From positions 62,001 to 126,000 of the forward strand of contig NZ_FNUX01000005.1 in the NCBI RefSeq assembly GCF_900108305.1: a DNA stretch of 64,000 bases. Reading direction: 5' to 3'. Of this stretch, positions 8,389 through 16,458 are shown one piece after another; the stretch's first letter is position 1, and each line of letters starts with the position of its first letter. Below the pieces are notes generated by a model. It made no database searches, was not told the origin of the DNA, and saw only the letters and a program-made list of their open reading frames with translations. This DNA is from Nitrosomonas ureae (GTDB lineage: Bacteria > Pseudomonadota > Gammaproteobacteria > Burkholderiales > Nitrosomonadaceae). The position numbers were made by a program, and so were the translations under genes.

Positions 8389-9417
8389 ATGATGAGTACA
8401 ATAGAAAAAAACTGGTTTCGTTACGAGGGCAGCTTGCGTCCAACCATCCTGGCATTGCTATATTGCCAGATAACTTATGTTGGCGGAGCCGTGCTTATCT
8501 TGTCCCTGAATCCGGTTCTCATGATGATCGGTACGCTCGCAATGGCTCACGGTATGGTAATCGCCGCTTATATGATCCACGAATGCGGACACAATTCCGT
8601 ATTCAAATCATCGCGTCACAATGCCTGGCTGGGAAGCGCATTAAATTGGCTTACCGGCGGCTGTTATGGAACGTATGACAATTTGCGCGCAAATCACATG
8701 AGACATCACGTAGACCACGTCGATACCGTGGTGTTCGACTACCGGAGCTATCTTGCACGTCATCCGATGCAGCTCAAAATCGTGAAGGCTTTGGAATGGC
8801 TGTACATACCAGCGGTAGAGCTCTTCATGCATGCTGTTCTGATTTCCGCCCCATTCATCTTTAAGGAAAAAGCGGATCAACGGCTTCGGGTAACCGGGAT
8901 AATCGTTGTCCGGTTCAGTCTGTTTCTGGCGGTATTCCTCTATTCGCCTATCGTTTATGTCTGCTACCTTCTGGCCTATATCATCTTTCTGACGGTTCTG
9001 CGTTTCATGGATGCACTTCAACACAACTATGAATTCGTCGTGGCAGCGGATAGCAATCCCGATCCGGTAAAGCACAAAGACGACCGGAACTATGAGCAGT
9101 CTCATACTTTTAGCAATCCGATTTCAATCAATCGCCCGTGGCTAAATCTTCTTACGCTTAACTTTGGCTATCACAACGTGCATCATGCAAAACCTACGGT
9201 ACCCTGGCACGAACTGCCAAAATTGCACCAGATGCTGTATGACAATGAAACGATTTTTGTTATTCCATTCCGCAAGCAGCTATTGAGTTTCCATAACAGC
9301 AGGGTAGCGCGCGTGATCGGTGATGTTAGCGAAATGCAAGGCAACCGGTTTGCACGACGTCTTCAGAAAGGCTCTGCGGTAGGCGCTGATGGAATATCTT
9401 TCCTGGTTCCATACTAA
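8389..9417 (+). CDS. Membrane fatty acid desaturase
   Basis: 342 residues from ATG 8389, placed by AAGGAG at 8376-8381. An upstream in-frame TTG at 8338 overlaps the -10 box and is rejected. Three histidine clusters typical of membrane di-iron desaturases are present: HECGH (~residue 65), HMRHH (~104) and HNVHH (~264). Hydrophobic segments lie between them in the usual hairpin arrangement (~17-62 and ~160-208). The enzyme should introduce a double bond into acyl chains using O2 and an electron donor. Position and substrate are unknown. The gene is divergent from a MarR-like regulator, which suggests control by membrane or lipid state. The pair is bracketed by copies of the 12-mer GGGTAAAACGGT. 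Confidence 0.88.
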   Translation: MMSTIEKNWFRYEGSLRPTILALLYCQITYVGGAVLILSLNPVLMMIGTLAMAHGMVIAAYMIHECGHNSVFKSSRHNAWLGSALNWLTGGCYGTYDNLRANHMRHHVDHVDTVVFDYRSYLARHPMQLKIVKALEWLYIPAVELFMHAVLISAPFIFKEKADQRLRVTGIIVVRFSLFLAVFLYSPIVYVCYLLAYIIFLTVLRFMDALQHNYEFVVAADSNPDPVKHKDDRNYEQSHTFSNPISINRPWLNLLTLNFGYHNVHHAKPTVPWHELPKLHQMLYDNETIFVIPFRKQLLSFHNSRVARVIGDVSEMQGNRFARRLQKGSAVGADGISFLVPY

Positions 9418-9454
9418 ACCAATGGTATTAACGTCGTTGATGATAAACTTGAGC

Positions 9455-9466
9455 GGGTAAAACGGT
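9455..9466 (+). repeat. Second copy of the GGGTAAAACGGT 12-mer
   Basis: Identical to 7830-7841 and in the same orientation. The two copies frame the regulator-desaturase pair, as a direct repeat left by insertion or a pair of related protein-binding sites would. Confidence 0.4.
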
Positions 9467-9573
9467 AGAATCAGTAATTCTTGCACCGGTCGACATCATC
9501 TTTGGAAGAGGTCAAAACGGTCAAGAATGCCTGGATGAGGAAACTCTTCATCATTAACCATGTCGGATGACTC

Positions 9574-11124
9574 ATGATTAAGAAGCTGCAATGGAAGGGG
9601 TTTTCCACGATGACGTGGAAAGATGTGCAACGCGATTTTTTGGCGTCCGTTGTGGTATTTCTGGTGGCATTGCCCTTATGTATGGGCATTGCCATTGCTT
9701 CGGGTGTCCCTCCCGTGAAGGGAATTATTACCGGTATTATCGGTGGCCTGGTTGTCGGATTCCTTGCCGGTTGTCCGCTGCAGATCAGCGGCCCGGCTGC
9801 TGGTCTGACCGTGCTTATCTTCGATATGGTTCAGCGTTTTGGCGTGGACAAACTAGGGATAGTGGTTCTGATGGCAGGAGCAATTCAAATCCTGGCGGGA
9901 TTTCTCCAGTTAGGTCAATGGTTCCGGGCCGTCTCCCCTGCGGTTATTCAAGGGATGTTAGCGGGAATCGGCGTGCTTATCCTGGCAAGCCAATTTCACA
10001 TCATGATTGGGGACACGCCCAAGGAAAATGGACTTGAGAATATTTTGACCATTCCCGAAGCCATGAGGAAAGGGTTAATCCCTCATGAGGGAGATGACCC
10101 GAGCCATTGGGTGTCGGCCCATATTGGAATTCTCACGATCACAGTCATTATTCTTTGGCAATTCCTGGTGCCCAAAAAGTTTCAATTTATCCCCGCTCCA
10201 TTGGTGGGTGTATTGGTCGCGAGTGGAGTGGCATACGTGCAAAATCTCTCCATCAATTATATTGAATTCCGGGATAGCCTCGATAGCTCGATCCATTTTC
10301 CGGGAATGGAGGATTTTGCTTCCCTTCTCGATCCGTCCCTATTGTCCATAGCAATCTCCATTGCCTTTATCGCCAGCGCGGAAACCCTCTTATGCGCCGC
10401 TGCCGTCGACCAAATGCATTCGGGTCAGCGAACCCGATACAACCGGGAAATGTCTGCCCAGGGGATTGGAAATTTTTTATGTGGATTCCTTGGGGCTTTA
10501 CCCATGACTGGCGTGATCGTCCGCAGCAAAGCCAATATTCAGAGTGGAGGCCGAACCCGTGTTTCAGCCATTTTGCATGGTGGATGGTTACTGCTCTTTG
10601 CCGGACTCTTTCCGCAAATACTCGAACTGGTTCCCATCGCGAGTCTGGCCGCTCTTCTCGTGTATACCGGCTATAACCTCATCAATGTACAGGCTATCCG
10701 GACACTTTCAATGTTTGGCCGGGGAGAAGTCGTCGTGTATGCGGTGACCCTTGTGACCATTGTGACAACTAACCTTTTGATAGGCGTGCTTGCAGGGTTC
10801 GGTGTGGCACTTGCGAAGCTTATATATTCAACCAATATCCTTAAGATTTTCGTTGACCAAGGAACGAACAGCAAATCGATTTCCATCAAATTCTCAGGTG
10901 CCGCCACGTTCGTAAGTCTTCCCAAGATGGCCAATATCCTGGACGACGTTCCATTGAAAAGAGATGTTCATCTCGATTTCGATGATCTACGGTATATTGA
11001 TCACGCTTGCCTTAACCTGCTGGTCTCATGGAAGAGATTTTATGAAGCCAGAAATGGAACAGTGTCTTTCGATTGGAAGAAGTTGGAAAACAGGCTAGTC
11101 GGAGGAAAATGGGGGCAGGAGTAG
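9574..11124 (+). CDS. SulP-family anion permease with STAS domain
   Basis: 516 residues. SulP signatures are clear: ALPLCMGIAIASGVPPVKGI near the start, CPLQISGPAAGLTVLIF (~residues 65-80) and GALPMTGVIVRSKANIQSG (~307-325). About eleven membrane segments are followed from ~residue 420 by a short STAS domain (DVHLDFDDLRYIDHACLNLL). The protein resembles the bicarbonate/sulfate branch; bicarbonate would suit an autotroph, but this is inference and no carbonic anhydrase lies beside it. An alternative start at ATG 9610 has GGAAGGGG eight bases upstream and may be the real one. The last five codons (KWGQE) and the stop lie at or within the left end of the repeat at 11112, so the original C-terminus may have been replaced. 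Confidence 0.9.
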   Translation: MIKKLQWKGFSTMTWKDVQRDFLASVVVFLVALPLCMGIAIASGVPPVKGIITGIIGGLVVGFLAGCPLQISGPAAGLTVLIFDMVQRFGVDKLGIVVLMAGAIQILAGFLQLGQWFRAVSPAVIQGMLAGIGVLILASQFHIMIGDTPKENGLENILTIPEAMRKGLIPHEGDDPSHWVSAHIGILTITVIILWQFLVPKKFQFIPAPLVGVLVASGVAYVQNLSINYIEFRDSLDSSIHFPGMEDFASLLDPSLLSIAISIAFIASAETLLCAAAVDQMHSGQRTRYNREMSAQGIGNFLCGFLGALPMTGVIVRSKANIQSGGRTRVSAILHGGWLLLFAGLFPQILELVPIASLAALLVYTGYNLINVQAIRTLSMFGRGEVVVYAVTLVTIVTTNLLIGVLAGFGVALAKLIYSTNILKIFVDQGTNSKSISIKFSGAATFVSLPKMANILDDVPLKRDVHLDFDDLRYIDHACLNLLVSWKRFYEARNGTVSFDWKKLENRLVGGKWGQE

Positions 11125-11205
11125 AATTGAGAATTTTCTCAATGAATTGCATGAATTTTTGTTTTGTTATCTGTTATCTATATTCGTGATTCTGTATCTG
11201 ACCCC
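11112..11205. repeat. ~90 bp dispersed repeat, copy A
   Basis: Starts GGGGCAGG and ends CTGACCCC, so the ends are imperfect inverted repeats. The body (GAATTGAGAAT, then ATGAATTGCATGAATTTTTG, then TCTATATTCGTGAT) is shared with copies B (12319) and C (13504) in the same orientation. Copy A has a 7 bp local duplication (TATCTGT) relative to B. It overlaps the stop codon of the SulP gene. Confidence 0.75.
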
Positions 11206-11248
11206 ATGTCTGATCTGCACGGGGCCAGGTTGCTATCTCAGCTACTCA

Positions 11249-12199
11249 CTATTGATTGACACCTGCTACTACACCGTTGCCTTTGTCGTCGGTACCCCAA
11301 ATACAATAGCTATAACGATTCGCCCATGCAAGTGGTATGGGAATCTCAGAGCATGAACCAGTGACCATATTTTCAGGAAACCAACTGCCTATCCCTACAG
11401 GGGCATTGCAACCTATGAGATCGATAGATCTTACGGTATCCATGGAAAGGCCCACACTAGTAACAAGCGTTGCTTTAGATTTAAAACCTTTTTCTATGCC
11501 ATATGCCGAGGGAGTGGTATTGCATTCTCCATACATTCCATACGGATCCCCCGCATCCTTGGCTGCCACAACACCAATCTTAACGGCATTACCAGAACCA
11601 TCATTTGGAGTACTGAGGCAATAGTCATAAGGATCTGGCCCTGCTGGACAATCCACAACCGCTGCTTTGGTTGATTTCGCTACGGTAGCGGTATCGCAGC
11701 TTAGGGTTACTGCACCTTTGATCAAACGTGGATCACGCACTCTCTTTATTAGAGATAATTTTGGTTTCAATTGTGCACCGCCAGGACACCCCGTATAAAG
11801 ACCATTAGGATTAGTTTTGGCATTAAGTTTCAAAACGCCTAGCGTTAGGTTATTACCTCCACCATCGTTACCGGTATTGGTACAGTAAGCGTAGGGACTA
11901 TCAGTTGGACAGGCGATTTTTTGAGTTCCTCCTCCATTAAACGGTTTACAATCTAAGACCGTGATGGCCAGTACATTGGTAAGTGTTTCACCTATGCCAG
12001 TTATAATAAATTGCTTTGACCCGAGCGCACTACCAATGCTTCCGGACAAACATAAACCATAAAGCGCATAAGGATCCGACGAATTGTTCCAACCTGTACC
12101 TCCCGCAAAAGATAACGTGGAATAAAATATCACTGCACATAAAGCAAACCCTTTCGCAAAGGATCTAGAAGATCCGGAATATAGCTTTCTTGTAAACAT
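11249..12199 (-). CDS. Secreted protein with internal repeats, unknown function
   Basis: 316 residues with a signal peptide (basic start, then hydrophobic ALCAVIFYSTLSFA, cut near residue 32). The mature part has a repeated module. One half is Y-x-Y-C, a turn, N-D-G-x-G-N, then a short strand: residues 102-123 (YAYCTNTGNDGGGN), 191-211 (YDYCLSTPNDGSGN) and 296-314 (YSYCIWGTDDKGNG). The other half is P-Y/N-G-x-Y-G-x-C at 44-50, 131-138 and 219-226. Cysteines recur at matching places, which suggests disulfides in the periplasm or outside. I recognise no family. It is an isolated gene lying between repeat copies A and B, which suggests it is mobile or recently acquired. Confidence 0.72.
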   Translation of the reverse strand: MFTRKLYSGSSRSFAKGFALCAVIFYSTLSFAGGTGWNNSSDPYALYGLCLSGSIGSALGSKQFIITGIGETLTNVLAITVLDCKPFNGGGTQKIACPTDSPYAYCTNTGNDGGGNNLTLGVLKLNAKTNPNGLYTGCPGGAQLKPKLSLIKRVRDPRLIKGAVTLSCDTATVAKSTKAAVVDCPAGPDPYDYCLSTPNDGSGNAVKIGVVAAKDAGDPYGMYGECNTTPSAYGIEKGFKSKATLVTSVGLSMDTVRSIDLIGCNAPVGIGSWFPENMVTGSCSEIPIPLAWANRYSYCIWGTDDKGNGVVAGVNQ

Positions 12200-12318
12200 A
12201 ATTATCTCCTCTGAATTTTAAAACCCTGATGCAGCACAATAGGCATTCTTATTTTTCCACTTTCTGCGTTCAACAAATTTGATCTATATTAAAGTACTAT
12301 ATAATTTAGTAGAAAATT

Positions 12319-12405
12319 GGGGCAGGTCTAGAATTGAGAATATTGTCGATGAATTACATGAATTTTTGCTTTGTAGTCTATATTCGTGATGTTGATCTTG
12401 ACCCC
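12319..12405. repeat. ~90 bp dispersed repeat, copy B
   Basis: 87 bp from GGGGCAGG to TTGACCCC, same orientation and body as copy A. It lies in the 463 bp gap (12200-12662) between the two secreted-protein genes. The rest of that gap is AT-rich with no reading frame or clear promoter that I can support. Confidence 0.75.
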
Positions 12406-12662
12406 ATCTTCTGCTCCTGATCATTCAGCACTTGTCATTCAAGATGATATCTGATCCTTAGTTTGTTCTTTTGTTGATTTATATCAAGCTAGCTGGATAT
12501 AAATTGTTTTACGCTTTTCCATGTTGGGTACAATTTTCGATCAGTTTATTCAGAAATGGATCAGACAGGCATGGAGTATTTTTTCGGTATTGATACTCAA
12601 TGGGGTCAATTACATAATCACAAATTATAGTTTGCTAAAACAACAGACAAAAGGAGAGCGCA

Positions 12663-13436
12663 ATGAGATCCGGAATCCACACTAATTTTCCTGTATCTAT
12701 TAGGAAATCTTTTTTAACACTGGCCTTATCCATGAGTTTGACTGCTCCTGCGGTTGGAAAAATGCTGCTTACCGATGATTTCTCGGGTACCTCACTAGAT
12801 CCTCTATGGACAGTGCAAAGAGGCTCTGCCGATGTTGCCAATGGTTTTGTTAGTATGCAAGGCGGTTCACCTGGTGCCAGAGATTCCAATATACAAACTG
12901 CAGTAAACGATCAGAATTGGACCGACTATCATCTGTCTACTCGTTTTATTGCGGAGGGTGGCGGCGATGACTGGTATAACGCCTTCGTACATTTCAGGAT
13001 CCAGGAACTGGAATCTACTACCTGGTACGATGGGCAGTATTATTTTCTTATAATAACGACTCCTTTATGGCCTACCGGAGCAGACTGGCTCATTGGTAAG
13101 TATGACGGCTTCACGCGTACACATCTTGGGGAAGGCGATATAGATCCATCCATTCCAATCAACGATAGGGATAACCAACTGGATCTCTGGGCTAATGGAA
13201 ATGAGTTCATGGTTTCCATTAATGGTCATTCGCTCACCGATAATCCTATTGTTGATAACAGTTCGAATCCCTATCTTCATGGCGGCATTGGCATCGGTTC
13301 GCTGTGGGAATCAACTACCCGATATGATTATGTCGAAGTTGCTGCTATCCCGGAACCAGAAACCTATGCCATGTTATTAGCGGGTCTAGGGTTGATCGGA
13401 TTCATGGCACGTCGCAGAAAAGAATCAACCGTGTAA
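12663..13436 (+). CDS. PEP-CTERM exported protein, lectin/glucanase-like fold
   Basis: 257 residues. An N-terminal signal (KSFLTLALSMSLTAPAVG) is followed by a ~190-residue beta-rich domain beginning LLTDDFSGTSLDPLWTVQRG, a pattern seen in LamG/DUF1080-like jelly-roll domains. The C-terminus is a complete PEP-CTERM sorting signal: the motif PEPETYAMLLAGLGLIGF, then the basic MARRRKE. Such proteins are cut and handled by an exosortase and are tied to extracellular polysaccharide. No exosortase gene is in this window. A ribosome site AGGAGAG is about five bases before the ATG. A perfect hairpin at 13456 closes the gene. Confidence 0.85.
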   Translation: MRSGIHTNFPVSIRKSFLTLALSMSLTAPAVGKMLLTDDFSGTSLDPLWTVQRGSADVANGFVSMQGGSPGARDSNIQTAVNDQNWTDYHLSTRFIAEGGGDDWYNAFVHFRIQELESTTWYDGQYYFLIITTPLWPTGADWLIGKYDGFTRTHLGEGDIDPSIPINDRDNQLDLWANGNEFMVSINGHSLTDNPIVDNSSNPYLHGGIGIGSLWESTTRYDYVEVAAIPEPETYAMLLAGLGLIGFMARRRKESTV

Positions 13437-13455
13437 TTTAAGCTTAGATAAATCC

Positions 13456-13481
13456 AAAATGGGAGTTTTGGCTCCCATTTT
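13456..13481 (+). terminator. Rho-independent terminator after the PEP-CTERM gene
   Basis: AAAATGGGAG (13456-13465) pairs perfectly with CTCCCATTTT (13472-13481) around a 6-base loop. The right arm ends in TTTT. It begins 20 bp after the stop codon. Confidence 0.85.
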
Positions 13482-13503
13482 ACCAGCAGGAAAGGGGAAA
13501 ATA

Positions 13504-13563
13504 GGGGCAGGTCCCGAATTGAGTATATTTTCGATGGATTGCATGAGTTTTTATTTTGCAATC
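13504..13563. repeat. ~90 bp dispersed repeat, copy C, right end missing
   Basis: Begins AAAATAGGGGCAGG like the other copies, follows the shared body to about 13563, then stops matching exactly where the 131 bp inverted-repeat element begins. The GACCCC end is not found. Confidence 0.65.
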
Positions 13564-13694
13564 TACACTGCCGTATAAACGCATTTACAATTACGACGCA
13601 TTGAATTGTCTAGTCAGTCAATTCGATCACCAGCTTTTATACTTTGGGGCTATGAAGCCAAAGAAACCGCCCCAACGCGCAATTCGGCAGTGTA
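13564..13694 (+). mobile_element. 131 bp mini insertion sequence, probable deletion derivative of an IS5-type element
   Basis: TACACTGCCG at 13564-13573 is the exact reverse complement of CGGCAGTGTA at 13685-13694. Inside, ATG at 13652 opens a 17-codon frame starting MKPKKPPQ, which I recall as the start of some IS5-family transposases; the frame then runs straight into the right end and stops. That is what an internally deleted copy looks like. If the repeat is read as 8 bp CACTGCCG, the flanking TA could be the target duplication. It interrupts repeat copy C. Beyond it, up to 14125, I see no gene. Confidence 0.5.
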
Positions 13695-14125
13695 CCTACC
13701 TATGACCTCTAATTCTGGCGGCTGACAGCAACTATATGAATTACTTATTGCTGATTCACTCAATAATCTTCGTTGATGAAAATAGAGTGGTTATGTCGCG
13801 CTGCATTTAAACTTCTCAAGCCGCTACTACTGGGTAGAGCTTCAAAACGATTCAATATCGTTATCCATTCCAATAAACTCATTGTTACCTCGAGATATGT
13901 GGAACTGCTGGAAATATCAATCCAAAAGCATCGAATTATTTCTCAAACGTAATAATCACTCAATCCGCTGTTTCTTAATATCTTGTTTGACTAACAGCTG
14001 ATGTCTGCCAGTCCGGCGTTAAAAGATTGATGACATCCCCACATTCCAACAGACTGAGTTGCTTCAGTATTCGAGTTTTTTTCTGATTAATATGGCTTTG
14101 ATTGATCCCGGAAGGGATTGATGAA

Positions 14126-14159
14126 ATGACATCGAACTGTCATGAAAGTGAAATATTCA
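14126..14159 (+). promoter_or_regulatory. Pho-box-like promoter of the TonB system operon
   Basis: ATGACAT (14126-14132), CGAA, CTGTCAT (14137-14143): 12 of 14 bases match two copies of CTGTCAT spaced by 4 bp, as in PhoB sites. Ten bases later TATTCA (14154-14159) lies where the -10 hexamer is expected; its match to TATAAT is poor (3/6). The operon start codon is 38 bp further. Confidence 0.65.
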
Positions 14160-14196
14160 ACTTGTAGTATGCATGGGCATTGTTGATGAGGAATTT

Positions 14197-14967
14197 ATGC
14201 ATAACCATTTTTTTAAAAAGGCAGCTTTATTTTCCAGCGTGATGATCTTGCTTTTATCTACGTCTGTAGCGATGGGGAATAGCCTGGAGAACCTGGCCAA
14301 GTCATTGGCCAAAATCCGCGGTGAAGTGGAAACGCTACAAATGCAGCTGGATATCGAGAAGGAAAAGCACGGCAGCAGAATATCGGCATTGAATTCGCAA
14401 TTGGCGGATTTGAGTGTTGAAGAGCGGCGGCAAAAACTGAGTATCGAGAAGTTGCAGCATTCCATCGAGAAGTTGGGCGTTACTGCGAAACAGGCGGAGC
14501 AGTCTGGCGAAAGTCTGAAGCCGGTTCTGTTGGCGGCATTGGGTGAATACCGGTTGCATATTCAAACCGGCTTTCCATTCAAAATGGAAGATCGTGTCAA
14601 GGCGATTAATGATCTGGAAAACAATCTGATCAATCAGCAAATAGATCCCAACAAGGCAGTCAACCAGGCTTGGTCATTGATTGAGGATGAAATTCGTCTG
14701 AGTAAGGAAAATGGTATTTATCAGCAAACGATCATGCTCGATGGGGAAAAAGTGCTGGTGGATATCGCCAAACTGGGCACAGTATTTCTTTTCTTTCAAA
14801 CCAAGGATAACCAAAGCGGCATGGCCAGGAAGCTGGCGCAAGGCGGCTGGAAGTTTGAGATGGTGGATAACGCAGGCGATAGGGAGCGAATCAGGAATTT
14901 GTTTGATTCATTGAAGAAGCAAATTCGCCAGGGTTATTTTGAATTACCGAATCCGTTAAAAAAATGA
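14197..14967 (+). CDS. DUF3450 family periplasmic protein of a TonB system
   Basis: 256 residues from ATG 14197 (GAGGA at 14188-14192); the in-frame ATG at 14173 is less likely. A signal peptide (KAALFSSVMILLLSTSVAMG) precedes a long coiled coil (residues ~20-100, with heptad-rich LAKIRGEVETLQMQLDIEKEK), then a globular end with LGTVFLFFQTKD and WKFEMVD. This is the layout of DUF3450 proteins, which occur first in operons encoding a second type of TonB energising complex with long ExbB (TtpC-like) proteins. It probably interacts in the periplasm with the long ExbB, whose gene overlaps this one by four bases (ATGA). Confidence 0.85.
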   Translation: MHNHFFKKAALFSSVMILLLSTSVAMGNSLENLAKSLAKIRGEVETLQMQLDIEKEKHGSRISALNSQLADLSVEERRQKLSIEKLQHSIEKLGVTAKQAEQSGESLKPVLLAALGEYRLHIQTGFPFKMEDRVKAINDLENNLINQQIDPNKAVNQAWSLIEDEIRLSKENGIYQQTIMLDGEKVLVDIAKLGTVFLFFQTKDNQSGMARKLAQGGWKFEMVDNAGDRERIRNLFDSLKKQIRQGYFELPNPLKK

Positions 14968-16457
14968 AAATAAAATTATTAATCTTGACACTGTCAATGA
15001 TTCTGCCGCATTTGGTTTTTGCGCAGGATCGGAAAGGCACTGAAGCCACTGAGAATGTATCGGTTTCAGCACCTGAAAGAAAGCCTGAATCTGCACCCGC
15101 CAAAAAAACAAATTCAATCAAGCAGGATACCGTTAATCTGGAAACGGCTTATAAGCGTGAATATGCTTTTCTGGAAGCGCAGAAACGTGAATTGGCCGAA
15201 CGCTTGAGAAATTATCAGGCCAGCGCCAATCGGGAAGAGCAGGCGTTGAGCGGTAAAGTCAACGCGCTTGAACGCAGCTCGGTCGAACGATCAGCCCGAA
15301 TTGATCAGTTAAGCGCACAGCTTAGCGAATCGGAACATAAGGAAGCCGCTGTGATAGAACGCAGCGATGCCCTGGAAACCACCTATTTGCAAGCTGAAGG
15401 GACTTTGAAAAATCATGGCATAGAAATGCCGGAGGCAATGAAGGAAGCCAAGGATAACGATCCGGTCAAAGTTGATTTTTTGTTTAAGCAAGCATTGTCT
15501 TTACTGAGGAATCTCGGTGCAATCCAGACCAAGACAGGTCATTTTTTCCTGGCCAACGGCAAACAGGTTGAAGGATCGGTGATTCATCTGGGCAATATTG
15601 CGGCGTATGGCATCAGCGACGGTGGCAGCGGGAGTCTGGTTCCTGCCGGGGGAGGAGATTTCAAGGTTTGGAAAAATGCGGGTGCAGAAAACGCCACTGT
15701 ATTGAGCAATAACGAACAGCCGGATGTTTTGCAGTTGTATCTATTTGAATCACGCACCAGTTCCATCGATGAATCTCCTGAAAAAACCCTCATAGGGATT
15801 ATCGATTCCGGAGGTCCCATTGGTTGGATCATTGTGATACTGGGCGGCCTTGCAGTCTTGCTGGTTCTGATCCGCGCCCATTTGCTGCGGACGAATAGCG
15901 CTAACACCCAGCAATTGACGGAGCAGATTCTCGGTGAATTGGCTTCCGGCGATCTGGAGGTGGCCAAGAAAAGCTGTGAAGACAACTCTTCCGCGATCGG
16001 GCGCGTGTTGCACTATACCCTGCGTCATTTGAAAGATGATCGGGATCACATGGAAGGCATCGTGTACGAAGCCATTCTGCAAGAATCCAGCCCATTGGAT
16101 CGTTTTGGCACGGCGATATTGGTGATTGCCTCCGTGGCGCCGCTGCTCGGTTTGCTGGGTACGGTAACGGGCATGATCGAAACCTTTGACATGATTACCG
16201 AATTTGGCACCGGAGATCCTAAGCTCTTGTCGGATGGTATCTCGATTGCTCTGGTAACCACGCAACTCGGCTTGATCGTGGCCATTCCGGCATTGATGCT
16301 CGGTTCATTGCTGTCTTCCTGGGCGAAAAATATTAAAGGTGACATGGAGCATTCAGCGCTCAAAATCATCAATGTTTTTTTGGGTGGCGGACTTGATATC
16401 GATGAACTGAATGTACCCACTGCGGATGAAGCTGCCTTGGCTTTAGGTAATACTTGA
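14964..16457 (+). CDS. Long ExbB/TolQ-type proton channel protein with periplasmic coiled coil (TtpC-like)
   Basis: 497 residues. A signal peptide (LILTLSMILPHLVFA) and a ~110-residue coiled coil rich in Glu, Arg and Gln are followed by a periplasmic domain (FFLANGKQVEGSVIHLG ~190-210). The C-terminal ~220 residues form a MotA/TolQ/ExbB channel: a membrane segment at ~275-300 (GWIIVILGGLAVLLVLI), the conserved VAPLLGLLGTVTGMIETF (~390-408) and ALVTTQLGLIVAIPALMLG. Such long ExbB proteins are accessory parts of TonB2-type systems (TtpC of Vibrio). It overlaps the DUF3450 gene by 4 bp and ends 1 bp before the second exbB. Confidence 0.9.
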   Translation: MKIKLLILTLSMILPHLVFAQDRKGTEATENVSVSAPERKPESAPAKKTNSIKQDTVNLETAYKREYAFLEAQKRELAERLRNYQASANREEQALSGKVNALERSSVERSARIDQLSAQLSESEHKEAAVIERSDALETTYLQAEGTLKNHGIEMPEAMKEAKDNDPVKVDFLFKQALSLLRNLGAIQTKTGHFFLANGKQVEGSVIHLGNIAAYGISDGGSGSLVPAGGGDFKVWKNAGAENATVLSNNEQPDVLQLYLFESRTSSIDESPEKTLIGIIDSGGPIGWIIVILGGLAVLLVLIRAHLLRTNSANTQQLTEQILGELASGDLEVAKKSCEDNSSAIGRVLHYTLRHLKDDRDHMEGIVYEAILQESSPLDRFGTAILVIASVAPLLGLLGTVTGMIETFDMITEFGTGDPKLLSDGISIALVTTQLGLIVAIPALMLGSLLSSWAKNIKGDMEHSALKIINVFLGGGLDIDELNVPTADEAALALGNT

Positions 16458-16458
16458 A

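Noticed and set aside
12421-12450. TTGTCAT in the gap before the PEP-CTERM gene as a Pho box
   Set aside because: No second 7-mer at the 4 bp spacing on either side.
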